From the NCBI RefSeq assembly GCF_014204625.1, contig NZ_JACHLU010000007.1, positions 124,001 to 188,000 on the forward strand: 64,000 bases of DNA. The letters run 5' to 3'. The position numbers and the translations under genes are program-made. Source of the DNA: Gillisella vitis. Lineage in GTDB: Bacteria; Pseudomonadota; Alphaproteobacteria; Rhizobiales; Rhizobiaceae. Shown here piece by piece: positions 53,472 to 63,025 of the stretch. Below the pieces are notes generated by a model that was not told the DNA's origin, searched no databases, and worked only from the letters and a program-made list of their open reading frames with translations. Numbering within the stretch: position 1 is the stretch's first letter; each line of letters opens with the position of its first letter.

Positions 53472-54557
53472 ATGCGCGCCTGGGTTAAACTCATAATCGC
53501 ATCGTGCTGTAGCGTTATTGCGCTCAATACCGGCAAAGCTGTGCTGGCACATGAAACCTGCGAAGCGCTGAAGGCGGAGCTTGCACAAACCCCAATTGTG
53601 ATTAGCAACGTGCAGGATGTGAGCCTCTATTCCGGTGCGGTAACACGGCAGAATTTCGAAATTCGCAAGACCTTGCAAAATATGCAGCGACTTGGCTGTT
53701 CTTCCAGTGTCAGCGTGCTGGATACGTCTGGCCACGACATCTGCCAGGATATGCAAACCAGCCTCAACGCAATGCAGGCCAACAAGCAGCAACTGGCACA
53801 ACAAAGACAGGCCGCCAGCCAACAAGGTGGTGCCAATCCCCGCAGGCAGGAGCTACTGGCGGCACTCCAGACACATGGCTGCGCTGATGTGCAGGAGCCG
53901 CCGCTGCCCGCCTCCACCGATGCACCACGTCCTTATCAGGCACCTGTTTATCCAGACTATTCCGGCCCACCCGCCGCATCGACAGCATTGCGTGGCCAAT
54001 TCATGCTGCCTTCCGGGCAAGGTGGTTATAGAACGCTCTGTGTGCGCACCTGCGATGGTGGCTTCTTTCCTATTTCACCCAGCACGCAACCGGCCAATTT
54101 TGACCGTGACGCTGCACAATGCCAGCGCATGTGTCCCGACACGCAAACAGAGCTGTATTACTCGAGGTTGAGCCAGGAAGCTGAGGATATGGTTTCAACT
54201 GTCACCGGGCAGCCTTACCGTGACATGCCCAACGCCTTCGCCTATCGCACCCGCCCGCCCGGACAGCCGGGCCAGTGTGGCTGCGGCATAGCAACCGCTC
54301 CACCACAACAGTCCATGCCCGTGAAAGACGAAACATCTTCGGTGATCAATGTCAAAACCACTCCGGCCGCAACGCCGGACACGGCACAGACCTCATCGGC
54401 AAGCGAACACCATCAAAACCAAAAGGTCGAGCAAACACGTATTTTTGATGGTTCCAGCAGCACAATACGGCAGGTTGGCCCGGTATTTTTCCCCACAGAC
54501 AGCAAAGCCATAGACCTTCGACATCCGGCTTTGGAAGGTCCGCAGCCCGTGCAATAG
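53472..54557 (+). CDS. DUF2865 exported protein
   Basis: A 361-residue exported protein of a rhizobial family. An N-terminal signal peptide (VKLIIASCCSVIALNTGKAV, cleavage near LAHE) is followed by a Gln-rich coiled-coil-like region (about 90-130) and the DUF2865 core: YRTLCVRTCDGGFFPISPST, then DRDAAQCQRMCPDTQTELYY. Multiple Cys (CVRTC, CQRMC, CGCG) may form disulfides. The C-terminus is Pro/Thr-rich and probably disordered. Function unknown. It is convergent with the AsmA-like gene, separated by two repeats. Confidence 0.88.
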   Translation: MRAWVKLIIASCCSVIALNTGKAVLAHETCEALKAELAQTPIVISNVQDVSLYSGAVTRQNFEIRKTLQNMQRLGCSSSVSVLDTSGHDICQDMQTSLNAMQANKQQLAQQRQAASQQGGANPRRQELLAALQTHGCADVQEPPLPASTDAPRPYQAPVYPDYSGPPAASTALRGQFMLPSGQGGYRTLCVRTCDGGFFPISPSTQPANFDRDAAQCQRMCPDTQTELYYSRLSQEAEDMVSTVTGQPYRDMPNAFAYRTRPPGQPGQCGCGIATAPPQQSMPVKDETSSVINVKTTPAATPDTAQTSSASEHHQNQKVEQTRIFDGSSSTIRQVGPVFFPTDSKAIDLRHPALEGPQPVQ

Positions 54558-54558
54558 C

Positions 54559-54589
54559 GCTTGTCAGGTTCAGATTGAACCAGACAAAC
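54559..54589. repeat. 31-bp palindromic repeat, family GTCTGTC, copy 3
   Basis: CTTGTCAGGTTCAGATTG then AACCAGACAAAC matches 12679-12709 apart from compensating changes in the outer arm. It lies 2 bp after the DUF2865 stop and directly before the 106-bp element. Confidence 0.75.
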
Positions 54590-54591
54590 CC

Positions 54592-54697
54592 TAAAGCCTG
54601 TCGCAGTGAAGAGGACTCACTGCGACAGGCTTTAGCTCTTTCTTTTTCGCATGTACGTTATCGTTTCATTGAGGACAATAAAACGCGACATGCTTTA
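54592..54697. mobile_element. 106-bp palindromic MITE-like element, copy 2
   Basis: Nearly identical to 2112-2217; this copy has the better outer hairpin (AAAGCCTGTCGCAGTGA with TCACTGCGACAGGCTTT). Ends TAAAGCCTGTCGC and, from the other side, TAAAGCATGTCGC, bounded by TA. The last three bases TTA are, on the minus strand, the TAA stop of the AsmA-like gene. Confidence 0.78.
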
Positions 54698-57600
54698 AAA
54701 CTCAAATATCTGACGGAAAACGCCCGGCGCAATGATCGACAAGGGATTGACGATCAGATGCGGCGAGTCGACCGATCCCGTGAGCTTGAAGGTAATGCCA
54801 AGCAAGCCACGATCCCGGCCATTGCCAAGAATGAAGCCGATAATTGGCACTTCGGCAAACAGTCGGTTCAGTCCGTAAGCTGGCATGAACGTTCCGGTCA
54901 TTTCCATGTTGCCACGGGCATCCTTGATGATTCCCTGAAAAGAGGCACCAACCTGCTCACCACGGACAATGCCATTTTCTGTCGCCAGCACACCGTTCTT
55001 GTAGATCAGCCGGGCAAACGCCCGCTGGAACTTCTCAGAGCTGACGTCAATGTTCTGCTTGACGGCACTGTTGAGGCTGCGGCCGTCATCCGTTGCTGGC
55101 GTTGTGACGATTTTTTGCAGCTTTTCCTCATTTTCAACCTTGAAATTACGCAGATCCAGACTGCCGGTCCAGTTTTTTCCAAGATCCCCCCGAATGCGCA
55201 AATCAAGCAATCCGCCACGCATATGACTATAAAGATCAAGCAGCCGCGCGACATCACCGGCATCACTGGTGATCACCGAAACCTCATCGGCACTGGCGTT
55301 TTTGCCGGATTTTACCACAATCGCCTGACCGCTATTGGTGACGCCGCTCATGTTCAGCGCCGTCAACGTACCAGCCCGGCTGCCGTAGAGAAGCTTGACC
55401 CCGGATAATGCTTCATTGTTGAAGCCAGCCAGCTTATCCAGAGCAACACTGACATCCAGATCAAGCTTTGTCGTCGTATCGCTTGAGCTTGGCGCATTGG
55501 CCCCACCACCGGATTTGAGCTTTTTGAACAAGGAGCGCCCATCCAGAGCGGTGCCATTGACTTTAACCGATGTCACGCCTTTGTTTGTGCGAAGACTGAC
55601 ACTGAAGTCATCCATACTTGCCAGCTTGGCATGATCAAAATCAGCCGAAACCAATCCGGTTTTCGACACCAGAATCTTGCCTTGCGCCCCGAATCCATCG
55701 CCGGTGAGATTGAAATTATCAATCGTCGTCAATCCGCTCCTGGTCGAAATCTCCATGGATGTCTTCGCCGAAATCCCTGGTCCCTTGCTCCATCCAAGCC
55801 ATGGCAGATTGATTGATGCTCCCGTCAGATCGGTTTTCACGGTCTGGCGGTGCTCATCAAGCCGCGAAATCTCAAGGCTCATCGGGCCATCAATCAGACC
55901 ATTCAGATCAGGAACAACCTTGCTTCGCTGGCTATCGCTCAAGGTCGCTTTCACGGTCCACGACGGCGCTTGCCGGGAATCACGTGCGACCGGCTGAGTG
56001 AGATTGATGTCCATGGGAATGCCATCAATCTGGCCATTGCCATTCAGCACGGCATTTTGCGGATCAACAACAAGATCACCATCAAAACTGGTGATTTTCT
56101 TGTCCATGTAGGGACGCATCAAATCAACGCCCTTGAGCTGAAGATCGGCTTTCCACTCCGGCGGTGGCGGATTTTGCTCATCCAGCAGACCACCGAAAAA
56201 CTGGACGTGCGCCTTGATCTGACCATTGAAATCAGCAGGCACAAACTCGGTTCTTTGCAAGCCCTCAATCGGTTTGAAGGTCGACAATTCCGCAATGGCA
56301 TCGGCAGCGCCACTCAGAGACAGGTCGATATTGGCCATGAGTGGCTTCTGGTAGACATCATCAACGGTGAAAGCGCCAGAATCAACGCTGACTTTTCGCC
56401 CGGACGGGAAATAAGACGTGCCGCCATCAATGCGCACATTCATATTCGGCCCTTCCAGATCAAAATGGGCAATCATATCGCGGATCGGCGGAATATTGCC
56501 CGTTGTGTTCATCCGCGCATTGGCAATGTCGAATTTTACCCTCAATTCATCCGGCCCCAACAGCAATGGCGTTGGAATAAACGTCATGCGCCCGGCGGGA
56601 ATGAACACATCAATTGATGCATTGCTGACTGTGCCACCAAACAGATTGGCCAAAACCCAGACTCTGGGCTTCCAGGCCATCCAATAGGGCCATAACTGTT
56701 TGACAAATGCCGTCCGCATCTCCTGCAATTTGCCATTAAAACGAATTTCCGGCGATTTATCACCAAAGCGCACATTCAACGTCGAATGCATTTGACCATT
56801 GGGCGTCGAGACCGTCAATTCGCTAAAATTCAGATCACGAGTTGATGGAACAAATCGACCAAACGCCTTGATTGAAAAAGGAAACATCTCTTCTCCGGCA
56901 GCCGGAACAGATGCCGTACCGCGATCAACCAGCAGATCAATGCCAATGCCCGCAACAGTGTCGCCCGGCTCTCTTTTCAGCCGATCAAGGTCCACAAAGC
57001 CACCATTAAACGGCACATGCATTGGCCCGAAATCAAAGGTAGAGCGGCGAATTTCCGCGGTCAGCCGATCAAAATCATAGGCAATATTGATGTCGCCCTG
57101 CGTCAACTCTTGCTGAATGCCATCAAGAAAGATCGTACCATTCTGCGTGCGAACGCGCATTGCCAGTGCAGGTTTGCCGCCCGGCACATCGCGGCGCGCG
57201 AAAAGATCAATATTGAGATTGAGATCAGCCCCTTCGCGGCGTGTGCCGTCGGGAAGAAATTTCATGGTCAGTGGCGTTGCCACAAGATTGCTCATCGTTG
57301 CGGTGAGGGAGACGGAGCGGCCCTGTTCCGACAGCGTTTCGGCAGCCAGATGGCTGGTTTTGCCATCGATGGAAATCTGCCCCTGAATTGCCAGTGCATC
57401 TCCTTCGCGCCGGGTCATGATCAGATCATCAACAGCAACCGTCACCGGGCGATCAATATTGTCGTTTGCAGTCAGCGATATATCGCCAATGCGCACACGA
57501 TTGAGACCGCCTCTGGCGATAAAACCATGCACATCATCCAGATTGAGAAACAGCGTTTCCATGATTTTTGGAAACTGATCAATCCGAAAGGTTGAAACAT

Positions 57601-58111
57601 CAATCTGACCATCCTGACGAAAGGGGGAGCTGAAAAAATGGATGGTATCCGCTTCGATTTCCGTCACGGAAACACGCCCGACCAGTAATTCCAGCGGATT
57701 AATGATCAGCTTGATAACGCCCGTTTCACTCACAGGTTTTCCAGAAGCGGCATCCATAATCCGCACATTTTCTGCGGCAACGGCAAGATGCCAACTTTTC
57801 GAAAACCGAATCGACGTCTGGCCAATTTCCGTCGTGAACCTCTCGCCAAAGGCCGATTTAAGGGCTGTGCGCGCGCCTGTGGATAAAGCCTGATCGAGAG
57901 TTCCGGTTTCAATTGCGGCTGTCAACACGCCAAGGCAAACCACAAGAATGGCAAGAAGCCACAGCAAAAAACGGTAGCATTTTCGGGTCAATCCACGATG
58001 GCGAGGGCAATGCACAACGAGAATATCTTCAGCCTGCGCGGACGGCAGAGACTCAAGGGAAACAATATCGCGTTTACGAAAATGGACTTTCTCGCCCCGG
58101 ATTTCTCCCAT
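54695..58111 (-). CDS. AsmA-like/YhdP-type protein (DUF3971)
   Basis: An 1138-residue envelope protein. After a basic N-terminus and one membrane helix (FLLWLLAILVVCLGVLTAAI, about 47-66) comes a very long beta-rich region with repeated AsmA/DUF3971-type segments, and a C-terminal AsmA-like part with GLNRLFAEVPIIGFILGNGR followed by LLGITFKLTGSVDSPHLIVN. Such proteins (YhdP, TamB, AsmA) are bridge-like lipid transporters between inner and outer membranes; that role is inferred from fold family. The ATG at 58111 has AGGAG 12 bases upstream. The stop codon is formed by the end of the inserted 106-bp element. Confidence 0.9.
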   Translation of the reverse strand: MGEIRGEKVHFRKRDIVSLESLPSAQAEDILVVHCPRHRGLTRKCYRFLLWLLAILVVCLGVLTAAIETGTLDQALSTGARTALKSAFGERFTTEIGQTSIRFSKSWHLAVAAENVRIMDAASGKPVSETGVIKLIINPLELLVGRVSVTEIEADTIHFFSSPFRQDGQIDVSTFRIDQFPKIMETLFLNLDDVHGFIARGGLNRVRIGDISLTANDNIDRPVTVAVDDLIMTRREGDALAIQGQISIDGKTSHLAAETLSEQGRSVSLTATMSNLVATPLTMKFLPDGTRREGADLNLNIDLFARRDVPGGKPALAMRVRTQNGTIFLDGIQQELTQGDINIAYDFDRLTAEIRRSTFDFGPMHVPFNGGFVDLDRLKREPGDTVAGIGIDLLVDRGTASVPAAGEEMFPFSIKAFGRFVPSTRDLNFSELTVSTPNGQMHSTLNVRFGDKSPEIRFNGKLQEMRTAFVKQLWPYWMAWKPRVWVLANLFGGTVSNASIDVFIPAGRMTFIPTPLLLGPDELRVKFDIANARMNTTGNIPPIRDMIAHFDLEGPNMNVRIDGGTSYFPSGRKVSVDSGAFTVDDVYQKPLMANIDLSLSGAADAIAELSTFKPIEGLQRTEFVPADFNGQIKAHVQFFGGLLDEQNPPPPEWKADLQLKGVDLMRPYMDKKITSFDGDLVVDPQNAVLNGNGQIDGIPMDINLTQPVARDSRQAPSWTVKATLSDSQRSKVVPDLNGLIDGPMSLEISRLDEHRQTVKTDLTGASINLPWLGWSKGPGISAKTSMEISTRSGLTTIDNFNLTGDGFGAQGKILVSKTGLVSADFDHAKLASMDDFSVSLRTNKGVTSVKVNGTALDGRSLFKKLKSGGGANAPSSSDTTTKLDLDVSVALDKLAGFNNEALSGVKLLYGSRAGTLTALNMSGVTNSGQAIVVKSGKNASADEVSVITSDAGDVARLLDLYSHMRGGLLDLRIRGDLGKNWTGSLDLRNFKVENEEKLQKIVTTPATDDGRSLNSAVKQNIDVSSEKFQRAFARLIYKNGVLATENGIVRGEQVGASFQGIIKDARGNMEMTGTFMPAYGLNRLFAEVPIIGFILGNGRDRGLLGITFKLTGSVDSPHLIVNPLSIIAPGVFRQIFEF

Positions 58112-58235
58112 GCCGTCCCGTATCTCCTGAGAATTCTGCGGAATCGCACAGCTGCTCGCTGGACGCCAATCGTGTGCGCTCTATATCGTGAATCGACCTG
58201 TAATTCTACAAACCCGGCAAAAGAAAGGTATCACC

Positions 58236-58706
58236 ATGGCTGCATTGTCGATTGGCGATCTCGCCCCAGATTTTACTCTTCCACGCGATGGCGGCGGCAC
58301 TGTGACGTTGTCGTCCTATCGGGGCAAACCAGTGGTGGTTTATTTCTATCCCAAAGACAACACCAGCAGCTGCACAACCGAGGCGACCTCATTTACGGCA
58401 CTGGCAGATGCCTTTGACAAGGCTGGCGCTGTCGTCATTGGTATTTCGCCAGACAGCGTCAAAAGCCACGACAAATTTGTGGCAAAACACAGTCTCTCGA
58501 TCATTCTCGGCTCAGACGAAGACAAGGCCGCACTGGAAGCCTATCAGGTGTGGAAAGAAAAAAGCATGTATGGCAAAACCTATATGGGTGTTGAGCGTAC
58601 AACATACCTGATCGACAGCCACGGCAAGATTGCCGCTGTCTGGCCAAAGGTCAAAGTTGCCGGCCATGCCGAAGCTGTTTTGAAAGCCGTGCAGGAACTG
58701 GCCTGA
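58236..58706 (+). CDS. bcp: Bcp-type peroxiredoxin (single-Cys)
   Basis: A 156-residue thiol peroxidase of the Bcp/PrxQ family. The peroxidatic site is FYPKDNTSSCTTEATSF with Cys46; the usual Pro-Gly before the Cys is Ser-Ser, and the resolving Cys five residues later is Thr51. I see no other Cys, so it should work as a 1-Cys enzyme resolved by an external thiol. The ATG at 58236 follows GAAAGG; an upstream start adds 16 unlike residues. It diverges from the AsmA-like gene and precedes a ferritin-like gene by 59 bp. Confidence 0.93.
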   Translation: MAALSIGDLAPDFTLPRDGGGTVTLSSYRGKPVVVYFYPKDNTSSCTTEATSFTALADAFDKAGAVVIGISPDSVKSHDKFVAKHSLSIILGSDEDKAALEAYQVWKEKSMYGKTYMGVERTTYLIDSHGKIAAVWPKVKVAGHAEAVLKAVQELA

Positions 58707-58765
58707 GCCGGATGCATCCGTAAATATCGGTTCCACTTTTGCGGCATTGGTTCTAAAAGCGCAGC

Positions 58766-59602
58766 ATGAGCTATTCACCGATGCAGACACCCATTCAGAC
58801 ACTCAGGGCTGGCGCGACAATGGCAATTGCCGCGTCTGATCTTGATGAAAAAATTCAGCTGACGCAGGAGACGGCCCGGCGTTGGCACAGCCGCAACCTG
58901 TCTTTGCGCTCTCCGCTTGATCCCCCTTTGCCAGACAGGCCGGGACGCCCGCCCAACCCGGTGCTGGTGCCACCAAAGGCAACCGAAAAGCGTTCGCTTC
59001 ACACGCTGCCCGGTCGCATTGCCATGCTGCACGCGCTGGCCCATATCGAGCTGAACGCCGTTGATCTTGCGCTGGATATTGTCGCACGCTTTGCCAGTGA
59101 ACCCGTGCCTCAGTCTTTCTTTGATGGCTGGATGTTGGTGGCTTTTGAAGAGGCCAAGCATTTTGGCCTTGTGCGTGACCGATTGCGCGCACTGGGAGCA
59201 GATTATGGTGACATGACCGCCCACGACGGTCTCTGGCAGGCCGCCCACTCCACCCGAAATGATCTGACAGCGCGTCTTGCCGTCGTGCCGCTCATTCTGG
59301 AAGCGCGGGGACTGGATGTCACGCCTTCCCTTCAGGTCAAGATGCGTGAAACCGGCGACCATGAAAGCGCCGACGTGCTGAAGATCATCTATGAAGACGA
59401 AAAGGGCCATGTTGCCGTTGGCGCAAAATGGTTCCGCTTTCTGTGCGCACGCGAAAAACGTGATCCGGCCAGAACATTTCAGGAGCTGGTTCGCGCCAAT
59501 TTTCGCGGCACACTGAAAGCCCCCTTCAACGACATTGCCAGAGCTGAGGCGGGTCTCACTCCATCGTTTTATCGCAGCCTCTCATCCATTAGTCACGCCT
59601 GA
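58766..59602 (+). CDS. DUF455 ferritin-like protein
   Basis: A 278-residue protein of the DUF455 family with a ferritin-like four-helix fold. Probable di-metal ligands are in ALAHIELNAVDLAL, VAFEEAKHFGLV, LILEARGLDVTP and IYEDEKGHVAVG (Glu, Glu-x2-His, Glu, Glu-x2-His). The family is of unknown function, with MiaE-like similarity suggesting a di-iron oxygenase. An internal ATG (58820) could be the true start since the first 18 residues are unlike a helix. It follows bcp in the same direction. Confidence 0.88.
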   Translation: MSYSPMQTPIQTLRAGATMAIAASDLDEKIQLTQETARRWHSRNLSLRSPLDPPLPDRPGRPPNPVLVPPKATEKRSLHTLPGRIAMLHALAHIELNAVDLALDIVARFASEPVPQSFFDGWMLVAFEEAKHFGLVRDRLRALGADYGDMTAHDGLWQAAHSTRNDLTARLAVVPLILEARGLDVTPSLQVKMRETGDHESADVLKIIYEDEKGHVAVGAKWFRFLCAREKRDPARTFQELVRANFRGTLKAPFNDIARAEAGLTPSFYRSLSSISHA

Positions 59603-59677
59603 TAACAACGGTAAAACATCGCAATTGCGGGCATTAAAACTGCATTTGAAAGGCTTTGTTAACCATACCGCAGTGTA

Positions 59678-60943
59678 ATGGGGTCAATCGAATCTGCCGT
59701 GAAATTGTGGCAGGCGAGCCAACCTCCGGGGTGCAAGATGGGCAAGAGCGGCTTGAACGGCGTCTGGATGCGTGCACAGAAACAGCATGTGCTGATTCTG
59801 GCATCCGGCGACACCATTCGCCATATGACCGTTCGCCCCTGGATGGCTGGCTCTGCCGCAGCCCTGATTGTTGCAGGCTGCCTTGGCTATCTGGGTGCCA
59901 CTTCCTATCTGGTCATGCGCGACAGCCTGATTGGTGCCTCCACGGCCCGACAGGCCCGAATGCAACATGAGTATGAAGACAGGATTTCGGCGCTGCGGGC
60001 ACAGGTTGATCGCGTCACCTCGCGGCAATTGCTTGACCAGCAAGTGGTAGAGGACAAGCTGCAAAGCCTGCTTGAGCAACAAATGGCTCTTTCCGCCCGC
60101 AGTGGCAAGCTTGGTACTCTGCTGGATCGCGCAGACGATGCCGGTCTTGGGCAAAAAGCCGATCTTGGGCCATCCTTGACAGGCAAAGCGAACACGGCTG
60201 TTGCGACCTTAAGCAAATCAAAGGAAAGCGTGGCGGATCATGCAGACCGGGTTTTTCAAAATGTCACCCTGTCACTGAAAACAATTGAGCAAAACCAGCA
60301 GGCCCGTATCCACGCCCTGACAGCACAGGCCAGCGAAAAAGCCGATGCCATTCGGGCTATTCTGGACCGCAACAATATCAGGATGGACACGCCAGCCACC
60401 GGCGAGGATGCCATGGGCGGCCCCTTGATGGCCCCTGATCCCAGACTTGGGACAACACCAGCCTTGGCCGGGCTGGATGGCGCATTGAACCGTCTGGAAA
60501 CGGCCCAAACCACGGTCAAGGACATGCCATTTTCAAACCCCGCCCCCACCCGCGAGATTACCAGCCCGTTTGGAAACCGCACAGACCCGCTGCTGGGGCG
60601 GTTGGCCCTGCATCCCGGCATTGATTTTCGGGCAGCCAATGGGGCACCCATCAAAAGCGCTGGCGCTGGCACCGTTGTGCTGGCCACAGAGGTTAATGGC
60701 TATGGCAATATGGTGGAAATCGACCATGGGCAGGGCGTGACAACCCGTTATGGCCACATGTCACGGTTTAATGTGCGGACAGGAGAAAAAGTCGAGGACG
60801 GTCAGGTCATTGGCTTTGCCGGCTCCACCGGACGCTCCACAGGGCCGCATCTGCATTATGAAATCCGCAGAAATGGCACGCCCGTCAACCCTATGAGTTT
60901 TCTGGTATCCGGGTTGAAACTGGATGAGCTTGGCAGCCCATAA
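59678..60943 (+). CDS. M23 (LytM-type) metallopeptidase with coiled coil
   Basis: A 421-residue envelope protein. It has one membrane helix (AGSAAALIVAGCLGYLGATS, about 57-76), a periplasmic coiled coil (about 93-135 and 165-235), then an M23 peptidase domain from about 290: ITSPFGNRTDPLLGRLALHP, GIDFRAANGAPIKSAGAGTV and STGPHLHYEIRRNGTPVNP. The zinc ligands HxxxD and HxH are present, so it may be an active peptidoglycan endopeptidase; similar proteins in rhizobia act in polar growth. The start may be the ATG at 59738 instead. Single gene. Confidence 0.92.
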   Translation: MGSIESAVKLWQASQPPGCKMGKSGLNGVWMRAQKQHVLILASGDTIRHMTVRPWMAGSAAALIVAGCLGYLGATSYLVMRDSLIGASTARQARMQHEYEDRISALRAQVDRVTSRQLLDQQVVEDKLQSLLEQQMALSARSGKLGTLLDRADDAGLGQKADLGPSLTGKANTAVATLSKSKESVADHADRVFQNVTLSLKTIEQNQQARIHALTAQASEKADAIRAILDRNNIRMDTPATGEDAMGGPLMAPDPRLGTTPALAGLDGALNRLETAQTTVKDMPFSNPAPTREITSPFGNRTDPLLGRLALHPGIDFRAANGAPIKSAGAGTVVLATEVNGYGNMVEIDHGQGVTTRYGHMSRFNVRTGEKVEDGQVIGFAGSTGRSTGPHLHYEIRRNGTPVNPMSFLVSGLKLDELGSP

Positions 60944-61045
60944 ACATACTGTTTCCCAAACATTGCCCCGATGGAAATCTACAGCAACCCATTGTTCATA
61001 TTTGTTTGTTAACAAATTTGTATAAAGCAATATTTAGGACATGAT

Positions 61046-61270
61046 ATGTGGCTTGAACTTCATGACGGTGACGGACTGCCGATTTACGTCAACATGAACA
61101 ATGTGATCGACTTCAGGTGGTTTGAGCGGGAAAGATACACATATCTGCTGACAACCGCTCCGGTGGCTGAAAAACTGCATCGGCTGTACGTGCGCGAAAG
61201 TGCCGCTGAAATCATGAAAATGATCATGAAAGAGCAGGAGCGCATGGCGCAACTGGCCAGAAGCAATTAA
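61046..61270 (+). CDS. small hypothetical protein
   Basis: A 74-residue frame starting MWLELHDGDGLPIYVNMNNV and ending with a helical tail MKMIMKEQERMAQLARSN. The first half is beta-rich and resembles in outline small FlbD-like proteins, but I cannot assign a family. An ATG with TTAGGAC upstream and codon use like the neighbours support it being real. It precedes the photolyase gene by 94 bp. Confidence 0.6.
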   Translation: MWLELHDGDGLPIYVNMNNVIDFRWFERERYTYLLTTAPVAEKLHRLYVRESAAEIMKMIMKEQERMAQLARSN

Positions 61271-61364
61271 AGCGTCCCGACCCGAGACGCGCTCCAGGAT
61301 CAAAACTGATCCACGTCCCATTCGGCTGCGTATAGCGATCATATCATCATAGACGAGCGCGCCA

Positions 61365-62849
61365 ATGTCAGGTTCAAGGCCAGTTTCAAGGCCAGTTTCA
61401 ATACCCACATCCCAGCCCACCACAATTCTATGGTTTCGCAAAGACTTGCGACTGGATGACAATCGGGCGCTGGCCGCCGCCATGCAATCAGGCCAGCCCA
61501 TCATTGCCCTTTACATCCGCGAGCCGCATGACGCCGGAACCGGACCGCTGGGGGCCGCTCAGGCGTGGTGGCTGCATCATTCGCTCATCAGCCTTGACAA
61601 GGCGTTGCGGGCGCACGGAAGCCGATTGATTTTGCGAAGCGGCCCGCCCGGCATGGTGCTGGAAAGCGTGATCGCGCAAACCAACGCCAACACTGTGCAT
61701 TGGAACCGCCGCTATGATCCGGCAGGCATGGCAATCGACACAGAAATCAAGGCCCACTTGCGCCAGAATGGCCTGAAAGCGCAAAGCCACAGCGGCTTTT
61801 TGCTGCATGAACCATCACAGGTCAAAACCGGCAGTGGCGGACCTTTTCGCGTCTACACACCATTCTGGCGGGCATTGGAGCGGGCCGGAGATCCATCGCC
61901 GCCGATCGCCGCCCCTGAACGCATCCATAATCTTGAGATCTGGCCAGAGAGTGAACCGCTGGAGAGCTGGGCACTGTTGCCAGGCAAGCCGAACTGGGCC
62001 AAAGGCTTTGATGACATCTGGTCTCCCGGCGAAGATGGAGCAGCACGCAGGCTGAACCATTTTATCGACCACGGCATCAAAGGCTATCGCACGCGGCGGG
62101 ATTTTCCGGCCGCCGACGCAACCTCACAGCTTTCTGCCCATCTGGCATTGGGGGAAATCTCACCAGCGCGAATCTGGCACGCAACCATTGGGCTTAATGA
62201 TGACATCGCCAGCGATGACATCGTGCATTTTCGCAAAGAACTGGTCTGGCGGGATTTTTCCTATCATCTGCTGTTTCATTTTCCCAAACTGCGTGAAAAC
62301 AACTGGAACGCAAAGTTCGACGCCTTTCCTTGGGTGATGAACCAGACTCATCTGCAAGCGTGGCAGCAGGGACGCACCGGCTATCCTATCGTTGATGCAG
62401 GTATGAGACAGCTTTGGCAGCATGGCACCATGCACAATCGCGTGCGGATGATAACGGCCTCCTTCCTGATCAAAGACCTGATGATCGACTGGCGCTGCGG
62501 CGAATCATGGTTTCGGGATACGTTGCTGGATGCCGATCCGGCCTCCAACGCTGCAAGCTGGCAATGGGTGGCGGGGTCAGGTGCCGATGCCTCGCCATTT
62601 TTCCGCATTTTCAATCCGATAACTCAGGGCGAAAAATTTGACCCCGAGGGAGATTATATCCGCCAGTTTGTGCCGGAACTGGCAAACCTGCCCAACGCCT
62701 TCATCCACAAACCGTTTGAAGCGCCTACACCCATTCTGGCAAAAGCGGGCGTCACACTCGGCTCCACCTATCCGTCTCCGATTGTTGATCATAAAATCGC
62801 ACGGGAAAATGCGCTTGATGCCTATAAGCGCCTGAATGCGGAATCGTGA
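61365..62849 (+). CDS. phr: deoxyribodipyrimidine photolyase (cryptochrome/photolyase family)
   Basis: FAD-dependent enzyme that repairs UV-made cyclobutane pyrimidine dimers with light. The 494-residue protein has the N-terminal antenna domain (TTILWFRKDLRLDDNRALAA) and the C-terminal FAD domain with FRKELVWRDFSYHLLFHFP, GYPIVDAGMRQLWQHGTMHN, RVRMITASFLIKDLMIDWR, and DPASNAASWQWVAGSGADAS; this matches class I CPD photolyases. The first 18 residues include a short tandem repeat (RPVSRPVS, from a 12-bp DNA repeat at 61370-61400), probably unstructured. Single gene. Confidence 0.95.
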   Translation: MSGSRPVSRPVSIPTSQPTTILWFRKDLRLDDNRALAAAMQSGQPIIALYIREPHDAGTGPLGAAQAWWLHHSLISLDKALRAHGSRLILRSGPPGMVLESVIAQTNANTVHWNRRYDPAGMAIDTEIKAHLRQNGLKAQSHSGFLLHEPSQVKTGSGGPFRVYTPFWRALERAGDPSPPIAAPERIHNLEIWPESEPLESWALLPGKPNWAKGFDDIWSPGEDGAARRLNHFIDHGIKGYRTRRDFPAADATSQLSAHLALGEISPARIWHATIGLNDDIASDDIVHFRKELVWRDFSYHLLFHFPKLRENNWNAKFDAFPWVMNQTHLQAWQQGRTGYPIVDAGMRQLWQHGTMHNRVRMITASFLIKDLMIDWRCGESWFRDTLLDADPASNAASWQWVAGSGADASPFFRIFNPITQGEKFDPEGDYIRQFVPELANLPNAFIHKPFEAPTPILAKAGVTLGSTYPSPIVDHKIARENALDAYKRLNAES

Positions 62850-62951
62850 CTGAACCGGATTGAGGCAAGTTTTTTCCTGGTTTGCCGCCTGTGACGCAAT
62901 CACATTTCTTGTCATTCAAGCCTTGCAGGTGGAAAACACGCCTTGTTTTAC

Positions 62952-62995
62952 GCATTTCCAAACGCAAAACCGCTATACACTTTTGCTGGAAATGC
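62952..62995. repeat. 44-bp palindromic repeat, family GCATTTCC, copy 2
   Basis: Same 44-bp palindrome as 31402-31445 (arms GCATTTCC/GGAAATGC and CGCAAAA/TTTTGC). It lies between the photolyase and cysteine synthase genes, 31 bp before the latter. Confidence 0.8.
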
Positions 62996-63025
62996 TCTAT
63001 CTTCCGGGAAACAGAAAGCGTGATC

